Shown here: piece by piece, positions 1 to 11,028 of the stretch
Numbering within the stretch: the stretch's first letter is position 1
How the letters are laid out: every line of letters starts with the position of its first letter
Assembly: GCF_035581365.1 (NCBI RefSeq)
Contig: NZ_CP141590.1
Location: 992,001 to 1,056,000 of the forward strand
Direction: 5' to 3'
Length of the DNA stretch: 64,000 bases
DNA from: Tsuneonella sp. CC-YZS046
Lineage (GTDB): Bacteria > Pseudomonadota > Alphaproteobacteria > Sphingomonadales > Sphingomonadaceae
The notes under the pieces: model-generated
Told to the model about the DNA's origin: nothing
The model's input: the letters and a program-made list of their open reading frames with translations, nothing else
The model's database searches: none
Program-made: the position numbers and the translations under genes

Positions 1-1
1 G

Positions 2-1147
2 ATGCTGGGCGGCACCCAGTCGCTCCACACCAACGCGCTGGACGAAGCGATCGCCCTGCCGACGGACTTCTCCGCCCGTATCGCCCGCAACACCCAGATC
101 ATCATCCAGGAAGAAACCGGGATGACAAAGGTCGTCGATCCGCTCGGTGGCAGCTACTATATCGAGGCGCTGACGCAGGAACTGGTCGACCGGGCCTGGG
201 AGATCATCGAACGGGTCGAAGCCGAAGGCGGCATGGCCAAGGCCGTGGCGGCCGGCTGGCCCAAGGCGATGATCGAAACGGCTGCTGCCGCGCGGCAGGC
301 CCGCGTGGACCGCGGCGAGGATGTGATCGTCGGCGTCAACAAATATCGCCTCGCGAATGAAGATCTGCTGGAAACCCTCGAAGTGGACAATACCAAGGTC
401 CGCGAAGCGCAGATCGCCCGCATCAACAAGGTGAAGGCGGAGCGTGACGAGGCGAAATGCCAGGCGGCGCTGCAGGCGCTGCGCGATGGAGCGGCCAAGC
501 CTTCCAGCATCGAGAACAATCTGCTGGCGCTGGCGGTCGAATGCGCGCGCGCGCGCGCGACGCTGGGCGAGATTTCTTCCGCCATGGAAGAGAGCTTCGA
601 TCGCTATGGCACCGTGCCGACCCCGGTGAAGGGGGTCTATGCCGCCCCCTATGAAGGCGACAGCCGCTGGGTGCAGGTTGTCGAAGGGGTGAAGGCGGTG
701 GAACGCCGCCTCGGCCGCAAGCCCAAGCTGCTGGTCGCCAAGATGGGGCAGGACGGGCATGATCGGGGCGCCAACATCATCGCTTCGGCCTTCGGCGACA
801 TGGGCTTTGACGTGGTGTCCGGCCCCTTGTTCCAGACCCCGGATGAAACGGTCGTCCTTGCGCTCGAGAGCGGGGTCGATGTGGTGGGCGCTTCCAGCCT
901 TGCCGCCGGCCACAAGACCCTGATCCCCGAATTGATCCGCAAGCTGCGCGAACAGGGCCGCACCGACATCAAGGTGATCGCCGGTGGCGTCATCCCGCCG
1001 CAGGACTATGAATTTTTGCGAGACGCGGGCGTGCAGGGCATTTATGGGCCGGGTTCGAATGTGGTCGAATGCGCGGCTGATGTGTTGCGCCTGCTGGGCC
1101 ACAACATGCCGCCCGCCGGGGACGAGCTGGCGGAGGCCGCGGAATGA
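2..1147 (+). CDS. scpA: Methylmalonyl-CoA mutase, C-terminal part (5' truncated by window edge)
   Basis: This is the C-terminal 381 residues of the adenosylcobalamin-dependent mutase that interconverts (R)-methylmalonyl-CoA and succinyl-CoA, the last step of propionyl-CoA assimilation. The frame is open at the left edge, so the true start lies outside the window; complete large subunits are usually about 700 residues. The first part is the end of the substrate-binding barrel ([12 protein letters not shown], then [10 protein letters not shown]). The last ~140 residues are a B12-binding Rossmann domain with the DxHxxG motif (DGHDRG, His about residue 253 here), a following GASSLAAGH segment and a glycine pair in VIAGG. 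The stop overlaps the first possible ATG of bioB (ATGA), indicating translational coupling in one operon with bioB and pccA. The family call is very secure. Confidence 0.96.
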   Translation: MLGGTQSLHTNALDEAIALPTDFSARIARNTQIIIQEETGMTKVVDPLGGSYYIEALTQELVDRAWEIIERVEAEGGMAKAVAAGWPKAMIETAAAARQARVDRGEDVIVGVNKYRLANEDLLETLEVDNTKVREAQIARINKVKAERDEAKCQAALQALRDGAAKPSSIENNLLALAVECARARATLGEISSAMEESFDRYGTVPTPVKGVYAAPYEGDSRWVQVVEGVKAVERRLGRKPKLLVAKMGQDGHDRGANIIASAFGDMGFDVVSGPLFQTPDETVVLALESGVDVVGASSLAAGHKTLIPELIRKLREQGRTDIKVIAGGVIPPQDYEFLRDAGVQGIYGPGSNVVECAADVLRLLGHNMPPAGDELAEAAE

Positions 1148-1167
1148 ATATGATCGAAAGGATGCCG

Positions 1168-2175
1168 ATGACGCGCGTTGACTGGACCCGTGAAGAAATT
1201 GCGGAACTGTTCGACCTGTCCTTTACCGAGCTGGTCTTCCGGGCCGCGCAGGTTCACCGTGAGAATTTCAATCCGGATGAAGTCCAGCTTTCCACGCTGC
1301 TTTCGATCAAGACCGGCGGTTGCCCTGAAGATTGCGGCTATTGCTCTCAATCCGCGAAGGCCGACACGGATGTGAAGGCGACCAAGCTGATGGACGTGCA
1401 GGCGGTGCTGCAGGCCGCTGCCCAGGCGAAGGATCATGGCTCCACCCGCTTCTGCATGGGCGCGGCATGGCGCAATCCCAAGGATCGCGACATGCCGGCC
1501 ATCGTCCAGATCGTGAAGGGCGTTCGCGAAATGGGCATGGAAACCTGCATGACGCTGGGAATGCTGACCCCGAAGCAGGCGGACATGCTGGCCGAGGCCG
1601 GGCTGGATTATTACAATCACAATCTGGATACCTCGCCGGAACGCTATGCCGAGGTGATTACCACCCGCAGCTTCCAGGATCGCCTCGATACGCTCGACAA
1701 TGTCCGCAAGGCCGGGATCAATGTCTGCTCCGGCGGCATCGTGGGCATGGGCGAGACGCGCGAGGATCGCGTGGGCTTCATCCATGCGCTGGCTACCCTG
1801 CCGGAGCATCCGGACAGCGTGCCGATCAATGCGCTGGTGCCGGTGAAGGGCACACCGCTGGGCGACATGCTAGCCGATACGCCGCTGGCGAAGATCGACG
1901 ACATCGAGTTCGTCCGCACCGTGGCCGTGGCGCGGATCACCATGCCGAAGAGCATGGTCCGCCTCTCGGCGGGCCGCGAGAGCATGTCCGACGGCACCCA
2001 GGCGCTGTGCTTCCTGGCGGGCGCGAATTCGATCTTCACCGGCGACAAGCTCCTGACCGCGCCCAATGCCGGCGATGACAATGACGCGAAGCTGTTCGCC
2101 CGCCTTGGCCTCAAGGGCATGCCGGCGGAGCAGCGCGAAAAGTCCTGCTGCGCGGTGCCAGAGCCTGCCGAGTGA
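1168..2175 (+). CDS. bioB: Biotin synthase
   Basis: Radical-SAM enzyme that inserts sulfur into dethiobiotin. The N-terminal half carries the CxxxCxxC cluster motif in [13 protein letters not shown] (cysteines about 52, 56 and 59), followed by conserved segments [34 protein letters not shown] and [14 protein letters not shown], which are typical of BioB and supply ligands to the second cluster. I chose the ATG at 1168 because GAAAGG sits 6 nt upstream and [11 protein letters not shown] matches the usual N-terminus. An in-frame ATG at 1144 overlaps the mutase stop and would add 8 residues. The gene lies between two enzymes of propionyl-CoA metabolism, one of which is biotin-dependent, so co-expression would supply cofactor to the carboxylase downstream. 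No other bio genes are in the window. Confidence 0.96.
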   Translation: MTRVDWTREEIAELFDLSFTELVFRAAQVHRENFNPDEVQLSTLLSIKTGGCPEDCGYCSQSAKADTDVKATKLMDVQAVLQAAAQAKDHGSTRFCMGAAWRNPKDRDMPAIVQIVKGVREMGMETCMTLGMLTPKQADMLAEAGLDYYNHNLDTSPERYAEVITTRSFQDRLDTLDNVRKAGINVCSGGIVGMGETREDRVGFIHALATLPEHPDSVPINALVPVKGTPLGDMLADTPLAKIDDIEFVRTVAVARITMPKSMVRLSAGRESMSDGTQALCFLAGANSIFTGDKLLTAPNAGDDNDAKLFARLGLKGMPAEQREKSCCAVPEPAE

Positions 2176-2561
2176 TCGTCGCGCTTTTCCTGGCGGCCGG
2201 CGCACCGTCGGGCATGCCTGACTGGAATTGCGACAATCCCGTCGCCCAGCAGGAAATGAACTGGTGCGCGGCCCGGGAATTCGAGAAAGCGGATGCGGCT
2301 CTCAACCAGCAATGGAAGCTGACCGCCAGCGCCATGAAGGCACGGGATGCGGAATGGGATTTCTCCCAGGATAAGCGTCCCGGGCATTTCGACACGCTGC
2401 TTGCCGCGCAGCGCGCGTGGCTGACGTATCGAGACCGGCAATGCGCCAGCGAGGGATATTGGGCGCGCGGCGGCTCCATGGAGCCGTTGCTCGTCAGCAC
2501 ATGCAAGACCACATTGACTGAACGGCGCACGGAACAGTTGCGCTCCTTGATTGAGCAATAG
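2172..2561 (+). CDS. LprI-like (DUF1311) small protein
   Basis: A 129-residue protein with a GTG start overlapping the bioB stop (GTGA). After a short hydrophobic N-terminus come [27 protein letters not shown] and [14 protein letters not shown]. This pattern of spaced cysteines and the RxWxxYRDxxC signature is characteristic of the DUF1311/LprI N-terminal family; some members inhibit lysozyme, and most are of unknown role. The family is usually exported, but the N-terminal hydrophobic stretch here is short (about 10 residues), so export is uncertain. It sits inside the bioB-pccA operon with no obvious metabolic link. The family assignment is good from the motif pattern; the function in this operon is unknown. 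Confidence 0.72.
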   Translation: MIVALFLAAGAPSGMPDWNCDNPVAQQEMNWCAAREFEKADAALNQQWKLTASAMKARDAEWDFSQDKRPGHFDTLLAAQRAWLTYRDRQCASEGYWARGGSMEPLLVSTCKTTLTERRTEQLRSLIEQ

Positions 2562-2569
2562 GGATGCCG

Positions 2570-4575
<2,006 letters not shown>

Positions 4576-4576
<1 letters not shown>

Positions 4577-4947
4577 TGCATCTGCTGCACGATCCAAACG
4601 CGCCGCGCGCGGATGAAATCGGCTTCGAGGATTTCCTGAAGGTGGACATCCGCGTCGGGACCATCGTGGCTGCGGAGGAATTTCCGGAAGCGCGCAAGCC
4701 CAGCCTCAAGCTGCGGATCGATTTCGGCCCCGCGATCGGCATCAAGCGAAGCTGCGCGCAGATTGCTGCGTTGTATCGGCCCGATGCCTTGCTGGGGCGG
4801 CAGGTTGCGGCGGTGGTCAACTTCCCGCCGCGCCAGATCGGCCCGGCCTTGTCCGAAGTGCTGACGCTGGGTTTCGCGGATGGGGAAGGGCGTGTGGTGC
4901 TGTTCCAGCCCGATCAGCACGTGCCGGACGGCGCCCGATTATTCTGA
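4576..4947 (+). CDS. csaA: CsaA-type tRNA-binding protein
   Basis: A 123-residue single-domain protein whose ATG shares one base with the pccA stop (TAATG). It matches the EMAP/tRNA-binding OB-fold of CsaA: FLKVDIRVGTIV near the N-terminus, EARKPSLKLRIDFG, a central IKRSCAQIAALY, then VVNFPPRQIGP and a C-terminal VPDGARLF. CsaA proteins bind tRNA as dimers and have been described as secretion chaperones in Bacillus. Its place behind pccA is probably transcriptional convenience. The last 9 bp overlap the 3' end of the convergent peptide transporter. Confidence 0.9.
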
Positions 4948-6330
4948 GCGCCTGTCCGGCTGCGCTGGAACGAGCCGTGGCATCAGCAGCTTGAGAAGCG
5001 CGAAGGCGATCCCCGAAACCGCCGCAAAGCCCGCATGCATCAGCCAGAACTGCGGCTTTGGCATGGTTTCCAGCCAGCCGCCGACCCAGCCGACCAATGC
5101 GTTGCCGGCGAAGAAGGCGAGATAATAGAGGCCGATTACGGTCGCGCTGATCTGGGCCGGCGCCAATCGGGCGAACAGGGCAAGGCTGACCGGCAGCAGA
5201 TGGGCGAAGCCGATCGAGTTCAGCACATGGAACATCACGGGCCAGAACAGGCCGATCTTCTCGCCGGAAGGCGTGAACGCCGCTGCCGAGACGAGACAGA
5301 GCTGACCGCCAATTGAAAACAGGGAACCGATGATGATTTTCGTGAGTTCGTCCGGTTCGCGCCAGCGCCTGCCATACCAGCGATAGAACAGGGTCACGAG
5401 CGCGAGGAAACTGACCGAAACGACCGCGTCGAGTGTCACCAGCCAGGTCGTCGGCAGCTTTTCTCCGCGAAAGGTGAGATCGAAGGCGGTGTCGCCCCAT
5501 ACCAGATAGGCATTGAATATCTGATTGTTGGGCATGATCGCTATCGCCATGACGGGGATCAGCAGGAGTAGCGCCGCAGTGGCGAGCCAGTCCTGCCTGG
5601 TCATGGATTCGGCGGCCTTGCGCTTGCCCGTGCTATCCGATCGGGGTGTTTCCGGTGGCAGGTATCTGCGGCCCATCAGGAAGATGACGATCGCGATCAG
5701 CATGCCGACCCCGGCCGCGCCGAAGCCCCAGTGCCAGCCGACTTTCTCGCCTAGCGTGCCGACGATCAGCGGAGAGGCGATCACCCCAGCATTGATCCCG
5801 AGATAGAAGATCTGGAATGCGTCGGCACGGCGGTTATCGCCCTCCTGGTAAAGCGCGCCGACCTGGCTGGCGATGTTGCCCTTGAACAGGCCCGAGCCGA
5901 CGATCAGGCAGAGCAGCGCGAACAGGAAGCTGGCGTCGAAGGCCATCAGGAAATGGCCTGCCGCCATGGTCAGCGCGCCGATCAGCAAGGTCCGCTGGTC
6001 CGCGATCCATCCGCCGAGAATCGGAGTGAGATAGACGCAGGCGGTATAGGTTCCGAAAATCGCCGAGGCGAAGGGCTGTCCATCTATCCCGCCATAAAGC
6101 CGGCGCAGCGCCTCGATGCCGATCACATTCCCCACTCGTTCCGGCTTGAGCAGGGCGTTGGTCATGTAGAGCGCGAGAAGCGCCTGCATCCCGTAATAGG
6201 AAAAGCGCTCCCACGCTTCGGTGAACGACAGATAGCCGAGACTTTTCGGATGGCCGAGAAAGCTCTTGTCGAGGTTTCGCTCGGCGTCTTGGCGTTCCTC
6301 CAGCTCCGGAGCGGCTTGGGCGGTGGTCAT
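4939..6330 (-). CDS. POT/PTR family peptide:H+ symporter
   Basis: A polytopic inner-membrane protein of about 463 residues in the proton-dependent oligopeptide transporter branch of the major facilitator superfamily. The first helix contains the family ExxERFxYYG motif (EAWERFSYYGMQALLALYM), and GLFKGNIASQVGALY and FYLGINAGVIASP are the usual helix 4-5 signatures. About 12-14 hydrophobic segments follow. I chose the ATG at 6330 (MTTAQAAPE) because the longer frame to 6411 would run into aroB and adds a non-conserved, unlikely N-terminus. The gene follows aroB in the same direction (43 bp gap) and overlaps csaA tail-to-tail. Di/tripeptides are the expected substrates (DtpT-like). Confidence 0.9.
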   Translation of the reverse strand: MTTAQAAPELEERQDAERNLDKSFLGHPKSLGYLSFTEAWERFSYYGMQALLALYMTNALLKPERVGNVIGIEALRRLYGGIDGQPFASAIFGTYTACVYLTPILGGWIADQRTLLIGALTMAAGHFLMAFDASFLFALLCLIVGSGLFKGNIASQVGALYQEGDNRRADAFQIFYLGINAGVIASPLIVGTLGEKVGWHWGFGAAGVGMLIAIVIFLMGRRYLPPETPRSDSTGKRKAAESMTRQDWLATAALLLLIPVMAIAIMPNNQIFNAYLVWGDTAFDLTFRGEKLPTTWLVTLDAVVSVSFLALVTLFYRWYGRRWREPDELTKIIIGSLFSIGGQLCLVSAAAFTPSGEKIGLFWPVMFHVLNSIGFAHLLPVSLALFARLAPAQISATVIGLYYLAFFAGNALVGWVGGWLETMPKPQFWLMHAGFAAVSGIAFALLKLLMPRLVPAQPDRRSE

Positions 6331-6373
6331 CGGGCCGTCGCCCAAGGGCGTCGCCGCAAGGCTGGGCGCTGCA

Positions 6374-7480
6374 TTATGCGCCAAGCTCCCCGTCGAGGAA
6401 GGATGCCACATCCTCGAGCTTCACGTCGCGGGCCAGGAAAGCCTGCCCGATGCTGTGCAGCAGAACGAAGGGCAGGGTGCCTGCGTCCATCTTCTTGTCG
6501 TGCAGCATGTGGGAGGCCAGCCGTATGCCGTCGCAGGCCAGCCCCAGCGCGGACAGTTGGGATGGAAGCCCGCCAGCTGCCGCCAGCGCCGCCACCCGGT
6601 CGGCCTCGCCTTGCGGCATCAGGCCGCGAAGCGCCGAGAAGCGCGCGGCCAGCACCATGCCCAGCGCCACGGCCTCGCCATGTAGCAGGCGGTCGGAAAA
6701 GCCAGTCTCCGCTTCCAGGGCATGGCCGAAGGTATGGCCGAGATTGAGCAGGGCGCGGGTGCCGGTTGTTTCCCTTTCGTCCTCCGCCACGATCCGGGCC
6801 TTGGCGGCGACGCTGCGGGCCACCGCTTCCTCGCGCGCGGGACGGTCGCCCGCCAGCATGGCCGGGCCGTTCGCTTCGCACCAGGCGAAGAAATCGGGAT
6901 CGCCCAGCACGCCGTATTTGATGACTTCCGCATAGCCGGCGGCAAGCTCGCGCGGCGGAAGCGTTTCCAGCGTGTCCAGATCGGCGAGAACCAGCGATGG
7001 CTGGTGGAAGGCCCCGATCAGGTTCTTCCCCGCACTGCTGTTGATCGCGGTCTTGCCGCCCACGCTGGAATCGACCTGCGCCAGCAGGCTGGTCGGCAGT
7101 TGGATGAAGCCGCAGCCGCGCTTCAGGATTGCCGCGGCGAAGCCGGTGAGGTCGCCGATTACGCCGCCACCCAGCGCTAGTATATGGTCGCCGCGCTCCA
7201 CTTCCTCTCCGAGGAGCCACTCCACGGCGCGCGACAGCCCGTCCCAACTCTTGGTCGCCTCTCCCGGTTCCAGGATCAGCCAGCGCGGCTCGAAACCCGC
7301 TCCCTGCAAAACGCTGTCGATGGTTTCGCGCCAATGGCGGGCGACATTGGCGTCGGTGACGATGGGGACGCGCTTCTTGCGCAGCAGCTTGCCGCATTGC
7401 GCGGGCAGGTCCGCCAGCAAGCCTGCGCCAACGCGCACCTCATAGGGGCGTCCAGCCAGTTCAACGGAAATTACAGCCAT
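6374..7480 (-). CDS. aroB: 3-dehydroquinate synthase
   Basis: A 368-residue NAD- and metal-dependent enzyme converting DAHP to 3-dehydroquinate, step 2 of the shikimate pathway. Diagnostic segments are LALGGGVIGDLTGFAA (nucleotide-binding), QLPTSLLAQVDSSVGGKTAIN, GYAEVIKYG and the metal-binding LNLGHTFGHALE. Start ATG 7480 lies 10 nt inside the 3' end of aroK, so the pair is translated as a coupled unit, with aroK upstream. Length and motifs are full and normal. Confidence 0.97.
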   Translation of the reverse strand: MAVISVELAGRPYEVRVGAGLLADLPAQCGKLLRKKRVPIVTDANVARHWRETIDSVLQGAGFEPRWLILEPGEATKSWDGLSRAVEWLLGEEVERGDHILALGGGVIGDLTGFAAAILKRGCGFIQLPTSLLAQVDSSVGGKTAINSSAGKNLIGAFHQPSLVLADLDTLETLPPRELAAGYAEVIKYGVLGDPDFFAWCEANGPAMLAGDRPAREEAVARSVAAKARIVAEDERETTGTRALLNLGHTFGHALEAETGFSDRLLHGEAVALGMVLAARFSALRGLMPQGEADRVAALAAAGGLPSQLSALGLACDGIRLASHMLHDKKMDAGTLPFVLLHSIGQAFLARDVKLEDVASFLDGELGA

Positions 7481-8040
7481 TCGTCTATCGCCTGCAGGAT
7501 TGCCTTGATGGTGCGCTGATGCGGCCCGGTTTCGCTCCTCACATGAATCGGGGCCTGTGAATAGAAGGGTTCACGCTCCTTGCGCAGCCGGGTGAGGATT
7601 TCGCGCGGATCGCCCTGGCGCAGCAGGGGTCGGTTGTCCTTGCGCGAAACCCGCTCGAGCAGCGTGTCGACAGAGGCGTCGAGCCATACCGGGATGCCTT
7701 TTTCGAGAATCAGCGCGCGTGTGTCAGGGGCGCAGAATGCGCCGCCCCCGGTCGCGATCACGCCTTGGGCCTGTTCCATGAGCCGCGCGATGACGCGGCG
7801 CTCGCCATCGCGGAAGCTGGCCTCGCCATATCGCTCGAAGATTTCGGGAATGGGCATCTTGGCCGCCTGTTCGATCGCGTCGTCCGCGTCGGTGAAGGGC
7901 AAATCCAGCAGGAGAGCCAGTTTCCGCCCGACCGAGGACTTGCCGACGCCCATCATCCCGATCAGCACGATCGGGCGGTCGATCCGCCGCTTTATCCGCG
8001 CGATCTCCGTCTCGGAAAGCGATGAAGGGTCGATAGGCAT
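7471..8040 (-). CDS. aroK: Shikimate kinase
   Basis: A 189-residue cytosolic kinase that phosphorylates shikimate with ATP. Walker A GMMGVGKSS lies near residues 28-36; FTDADDAIE carries the shikimate-binding Asp pair, and FRDGERRVIARL and VIATGGGAF follow. The frame is open far upstream, but the ATG at 8040 is preceded by GGCGGAAC and gives the usual short N-terminal extension (MPIDPSSLSETE). The gene overlaps aroB by 10 nt. The 90 bp between aroK and the next plus-strand gene must hold the divergent promoters. Confidence 0.96.
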   Translation of the reverse strand: MPIDPSSLSETEIARIKRRIDRPIVLIGMMGVGKSSVGRKLALLLDLPFTDADDAIEQAAKMPIPEIFERYGEASFRDGERRVIARLMEQAQGVIATGGGAFCAPDTRALILEKGIPVWLDASVDTLLERVSRKDNRPLLRQGDPREILTRLRKEREPFYSQAPIHVRSETGPHQRTIKAILQAIDEWL

Positions 8041-8130
8041 TGCCGTTCCGCCTATAGATGCGGTAGGCGGCAGCGCAAGTGACCGGCCACATCGATGGGT
8101 GCCGGAAGATTGATTGTTTGGAGGCAAGGA

Positions 8131-8271
8131 ATGGCGATGGCCGGGAGGCGGATCGTCTGGTGGATAGTGGCGCTGATCATGCTGCTTCTGATCTTTGCCT
8201 GGATCGATGGCGGAGAGGAACCCGTGCACGAAATCGTTCAACCCGTGGAACTGCCGGGTGCGGCGGCATGA
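8131..8271 (+). CDS. 46-residue single-pass membrane peptide
   Basis: A small gene with a strong ribosome-binding site (GGAGGCAAGGA, ending directly before the ATG at 8131). It encodes 46 residues: a basic N-terminus (MAMAGRR), one transmembrane segment (about residues 8-24, rich in I, L, V and W) and a short acidic tail (DGGEEPVHEIVQPVE). Its stop overlaps the next start (ATGA at 8268), so it is translationally coupled to the large exported protein. I do not recognise the family. The strong ribosome-binding site and the overlap are what support it as a real gene. Confidence 0.75.
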   Translation: MAMAGRRIVWWIVALIMLLLIFAWIDGGEEPVHEIVQPVELPGAAA

Positions 8272-10115
8272 CCGTGAAGCGCAAGTTTCTTCTTGCCGGT
8301 GTCGCGCTGGGGCTATGCTCCACCTTCGTGCTGGCGCAGGATGCGCCCGAATCCCTGCTGCCGCCCGGCTTCGGCAATCCCGCGCCCGCTCCGGCCCCCG
8401 CGCCTGCATCCAGCCCGGCGCCCGGCGCCGCGCGCGCGCCATCCGCATCCAGCCCGGCTTCCACCCCCGTCATCCAGCCCCTGCCGGGCACGGAAGCGCC
8501 TGCCCCGGCAAGTGAACCCGCCAAGCTGCCGGAAGGCTTCCCGTCGCTTGCCGAACTGGAAGCCATGACCACGGACGAGGTCGACGCGCTGCTGGGGCTG
8601 AAGCCGAAATTCGACATACCGCCAGCCGCCCGGCGCTCTCTGGATGGAGTCGGCATCATCGACCGGGCAGAAGGCGGTTTCCCGTCCTCCTCGCTTGCCG
8701 CCCAGCCGGCCACGCTGGTGCGCGCGGCGCTGAACGGCACCAAGCGCCCGATGGTGTCGCGCTGGGGGCATATCTTGCTGCGCCGTGCGCTGGCGAGCAG
8801 GCTGGATGCGCCGGCGGGCATGGACCCGGTGGAATTTGCCGCGCTGCGGACCGGATTGCTCAACCGGCTTGGCGAAAACGTGGCGGCGCGCGCGCTGGCG
8901 CAGGATGTGGACCCCGCAAACTATTCCCCCGCGCTCACCAGTGCCGCGCTTGATGCCTATATCGGCACGGCGGACATCATTGGCGCATGTCCGATGGTTC
9001 GCCTGCAGGGCGGCGCCCGCAAGGACCCGCAATGGCAGCTTCTGCAGTCCATCTGCGCGGCCTATGCGGGCGAGGCAACCAGCGCCGACCGGCAACTCAA
9101 GCTGGCGCTTTCACGCGGGCTTGCGCCCCGCATCGACGTCCTGCTGGCGCAGCGTTTCGCGGGCGCCGCCGGCAAGGCCCGGCGCACCGTCAATATCGAA
9201 TGGGACAAGGTCGACAAACTCACTCCCTGGCGGTTTGCGCTGGCCAGCGCGCTGGGCATCGAGGTTCCCGCCGCGCTGCTCAACGATGCCGGCCCCTATT
9301 ATCAGCGAGCCACCGCGACCGCGCCGATGCTGCCCCTGCCGCTGCGGGCCAATGCCGCCACGGTGGCGGGCAGGGAAGGCATCCTTTCCAATGCCGCGAT
9401 GGTCGATCTCTATTCGCAGATCTACGCCAATAGCGAGATTACGGGCGAGTTGAGCACGGCTGCATCCCGATTGCGGGAGGCCTATGTCGGCCAGACGCCG
9501 GACGATCGGCTCGATGCGTTGCGCGATCTCTGGGGAGAAGGCGAGACGGCTTATGCGAGGCAGGTGCTGACCGCGCGCGCGGCCGCCCGTATTCCTCCCC
9601 GGTCGGATTTCGAGGATGACGCCGCGCCCCTGATCGCCTCGATGCTGGCGGGCGGGCTGGACCGCAGCGCGATGCGCTGGGGCAGCGTCGTTTCCGAAGG
9701 CAGCATGGCCTGGGCCTTGCTCGCGCTCGCGCAGCCGCAGCGGAACCAGACCGTCAGTTCGGGTGCGCTCGATTCATTCATCGGCGATGATGAAAGCCAG
9801 GGTCAGCGCAAGTCGCGTTTCCTGATCGCGGGCCTTGCCGGGCTGGGCAGGCTGGACGAGTCGACAGCCTTCGATGCCGCTGAGGGGCTGGGGGTCAATC
9901 TCCGGCGGCAGACCCGCTGGAGCAGGACGATCGATCAGGCGGCCAAGGTTCGCAATCCGGCCCTGGTGGCCCTGCTTGCGGGTCTGGGGATGCAGGGCGA
10001 TGGGTGGAACCGCATGACGGCGCGCCACCTTTATCACATCGTTTCGGCGCTGCGCCGGGTCGGCCTCGATGCCGAGGCGCGCATGATCGCGGCCGAAGCC
10101 GTGGCCCGGGCCTAA
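8268..10115 (+). CDS. Large exported protein of unknown function
   Basis: A 615-residue protein with a clear signal peptide (MTVKRKFLLAGVALGLCSTFVLAQ, probable cleavage after VLA). A low-complexity Pro/Ala/Ser segment follows (about residues 38-85), then a long mostly helical body without transmembrane segments. No catalytic motif is recognisable. The Ala- and Leu-rich body suggests an alpha-helical repeat fold, but I cannot confirm that. The start is fixed by the ATGA overlap with the 46-residue peptide. xerD follows after 24-54 bp. Conserved sphingomonad proteins of unknown role occupy this position as far as I recall. I infer envelope localisation only. Confidence 0.75.
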   Translation: MTVKRKFLLAGVALGLCSTFVLAQDAPESLLPPGFGNPAPAPAPAPASSPAPGAARAPSASSPASTPVIQPLPGTEAPAPASEPAKLPEGFPSLAELEAMTTDEVDALLGLKPKFDIPPAARRSLDGVGIIDRAEGGFPSSSLAAQPATLVRAALNGTKRPMVSRWGHILLRRALASRLDAPAGMDPVEFAALRTGLLNRLGENVAARALAQDVDPANYSPALTSAALDAYIGTADIIGACPMVRLQGGARKDPQWQLLQSICAAYAGEATSADRQLKLALSRGLAPRIDVLLAQRFAGAAGKARRTVNIEWDKVDKLTPWRFALASALGIEVPAALLNDAGPYYQRATATAPMLPLPLRANAATVAGREGILSNAAMVDLYSQIYANSEITGELSTAASRLREAYVGQTPDDRLDALRDLWGEGETAYARQVLTARAAARIPPRSDFEDDAAPLIASMLAGGLDRSAMRWGSVVSEGSMAWALLALAQPQRNQTVSSGALDSFIGDDESQGQRKSRFLIAGLAGLGRLDESTAFDAAEGLGVNLRRQTRWSRTIDQAAKVRNPALVALLAGLGMQGDGWNRMTARHLYHIVSALRRVGLDAEARMIAAEAVARA

Positions 10116-10169
10116 GGGCCAGGACCTAGGGGCGGCGTTATCAGCTCGGCCATCGAAGCCTTCCTTGCG

Positions 10170-11018
10170 ATGCTGGCCGTGGAGCGGGGCGCGGCCCCCA
10201 ATACGATCGCTGCCTATCGCCGCGATCTTGAAGGCGCGGAGGAAATCGCCGGCGATCTGGTAAAGGCTGACCGGGCCGCCCTTTCCCGGCTTGCCGGGGC
10301 GTGGTCGGCTCTTGCCCCTTCCAGCCTCGCCAGAAAATCATCGGCGCTGCGCCAGTTCTTCGGGTTTCTGGCGGAGGAGGGGTGGAGAGGGGACGATCCA
10401 TCCGCCGTGCTGCCGCGCCCCGCGCCCCGCAGGCCCCTGCCGCGCCTGCTGAGCCATGCCCAGATCGAAGCGCTCTTTGCCCAGGCGGAGGCGGAAGCGC
10501 TGCGGGGCGATCGGGCGGGAGTGCGAATGCTCACTCTGCTCGAATTGCTGTATGGTTCCGGGTTGCGGGCAAGCGAACTCGTCTCGCTGCCGCTGGCCGC
10601 GGTTCCGCGCGATGCCCCGTTCCTGACGGTGAAGGGCAAGGGCGGCGTGTCGCGCATGGTGCCGGTCAGCGGCCGCGCCCGGCGCGCATTGTCGCAATGG
10701 CTGGAAGTGCGGGGAACGGGTGGAACGCATCTGTTTCCGTCGCGCGGCGCTCACCTCACCCGGATACGCCTGTTCCAGCTTTTGCGCGAACTGGCGGCAC
10801 GCGCGGGGATACCGCCGGAAAAGGTCAGCCCGCATGTGCTGCGCCATGCTTTCGCCACCCATCTTCTCGAAGGCGGGGCGGACCTGCGGATGCTCCAGAC
10901 GCTGCTCGGCCATGCCAGCATCGCCACCACCCAGATCTACACGCATGTGGACAGCGCCCGCCTGGTCGCGCTCGTCAATGAACGTCATCCCCTTGCGGGA
11001 AGGGCAAAGCACGATTAG
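10170..11018 (+). CDS. xerD: Tyrosine recombinase XerD (start codon uncertain)
   Basis: Site-specific recombinase that resolves chromosome dimers at dif with XerC. The N-terminal SAM-like domain ([10 protein letters not shown]) is followed by the catalytic domain with [13 protein letters not shown] (first Arg), [11 protein letters not shown] (Lys), [18 protein letters not shown] (His-x-x-Arg), [16 protein letters not shown] (second His and nucleophile Tyr). The first ATG gives 282 residues, about 10-16 short of typical XerD. The upstream in-frame codons read ISSAIEAFLA, a normal XerD N-terminus, preceded by AGGGGCGG, but no ATG, GTG or TTG is present there. accA follows 10 bp downstream. Confidence 0.92.
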   Translation: MLAVERGAAPNTIAAYRRDLEGAEEIAGDLVKADRAALSRLAGAWSALAPSSLARKSSALRQFFGFLAEEGWRGDDPSAVLPRPAPRRPLPRLLSHAQIEALFAQAEAEALRGDRAGVRMLTLLELLYGSGLRASELVSLPLAAVPRDAPFLTVKGKGGVSRMVPVSGRARRALSQWLEVRGTGGTHLFPSRGAHLTRIRLFQLLRELAARAGIPPEKVSPHVLRHAFATHLLEGGADLRMLQTLLGHASIATTQIYTHVDSARLVALVNERHPLAGRAKHD

Positions 11019-11028
11019 CGCTACAGGC

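Noticed and set aside
541-560. CG-alternating tract (gcgcgcgcgcgcgcga) in the mutase gene
   Set aside because: It lies in frame within coding sequence and encodes ARARA; ordinary for this composition, not a repeat locus.
6331-6411. Longer N-terminus of the peptide transporter
   Set aside because: It would overlap aroB, lacks a ribosome site and adds non-conserved sequence; ATG 6330 is preferred.
8385-8475. Repeated cccgcgcc-like units in the exported protein gene
   Set aside because: They encode a Pro/Ala linker; low-complexity coding sequence rather than a separate repeat element.
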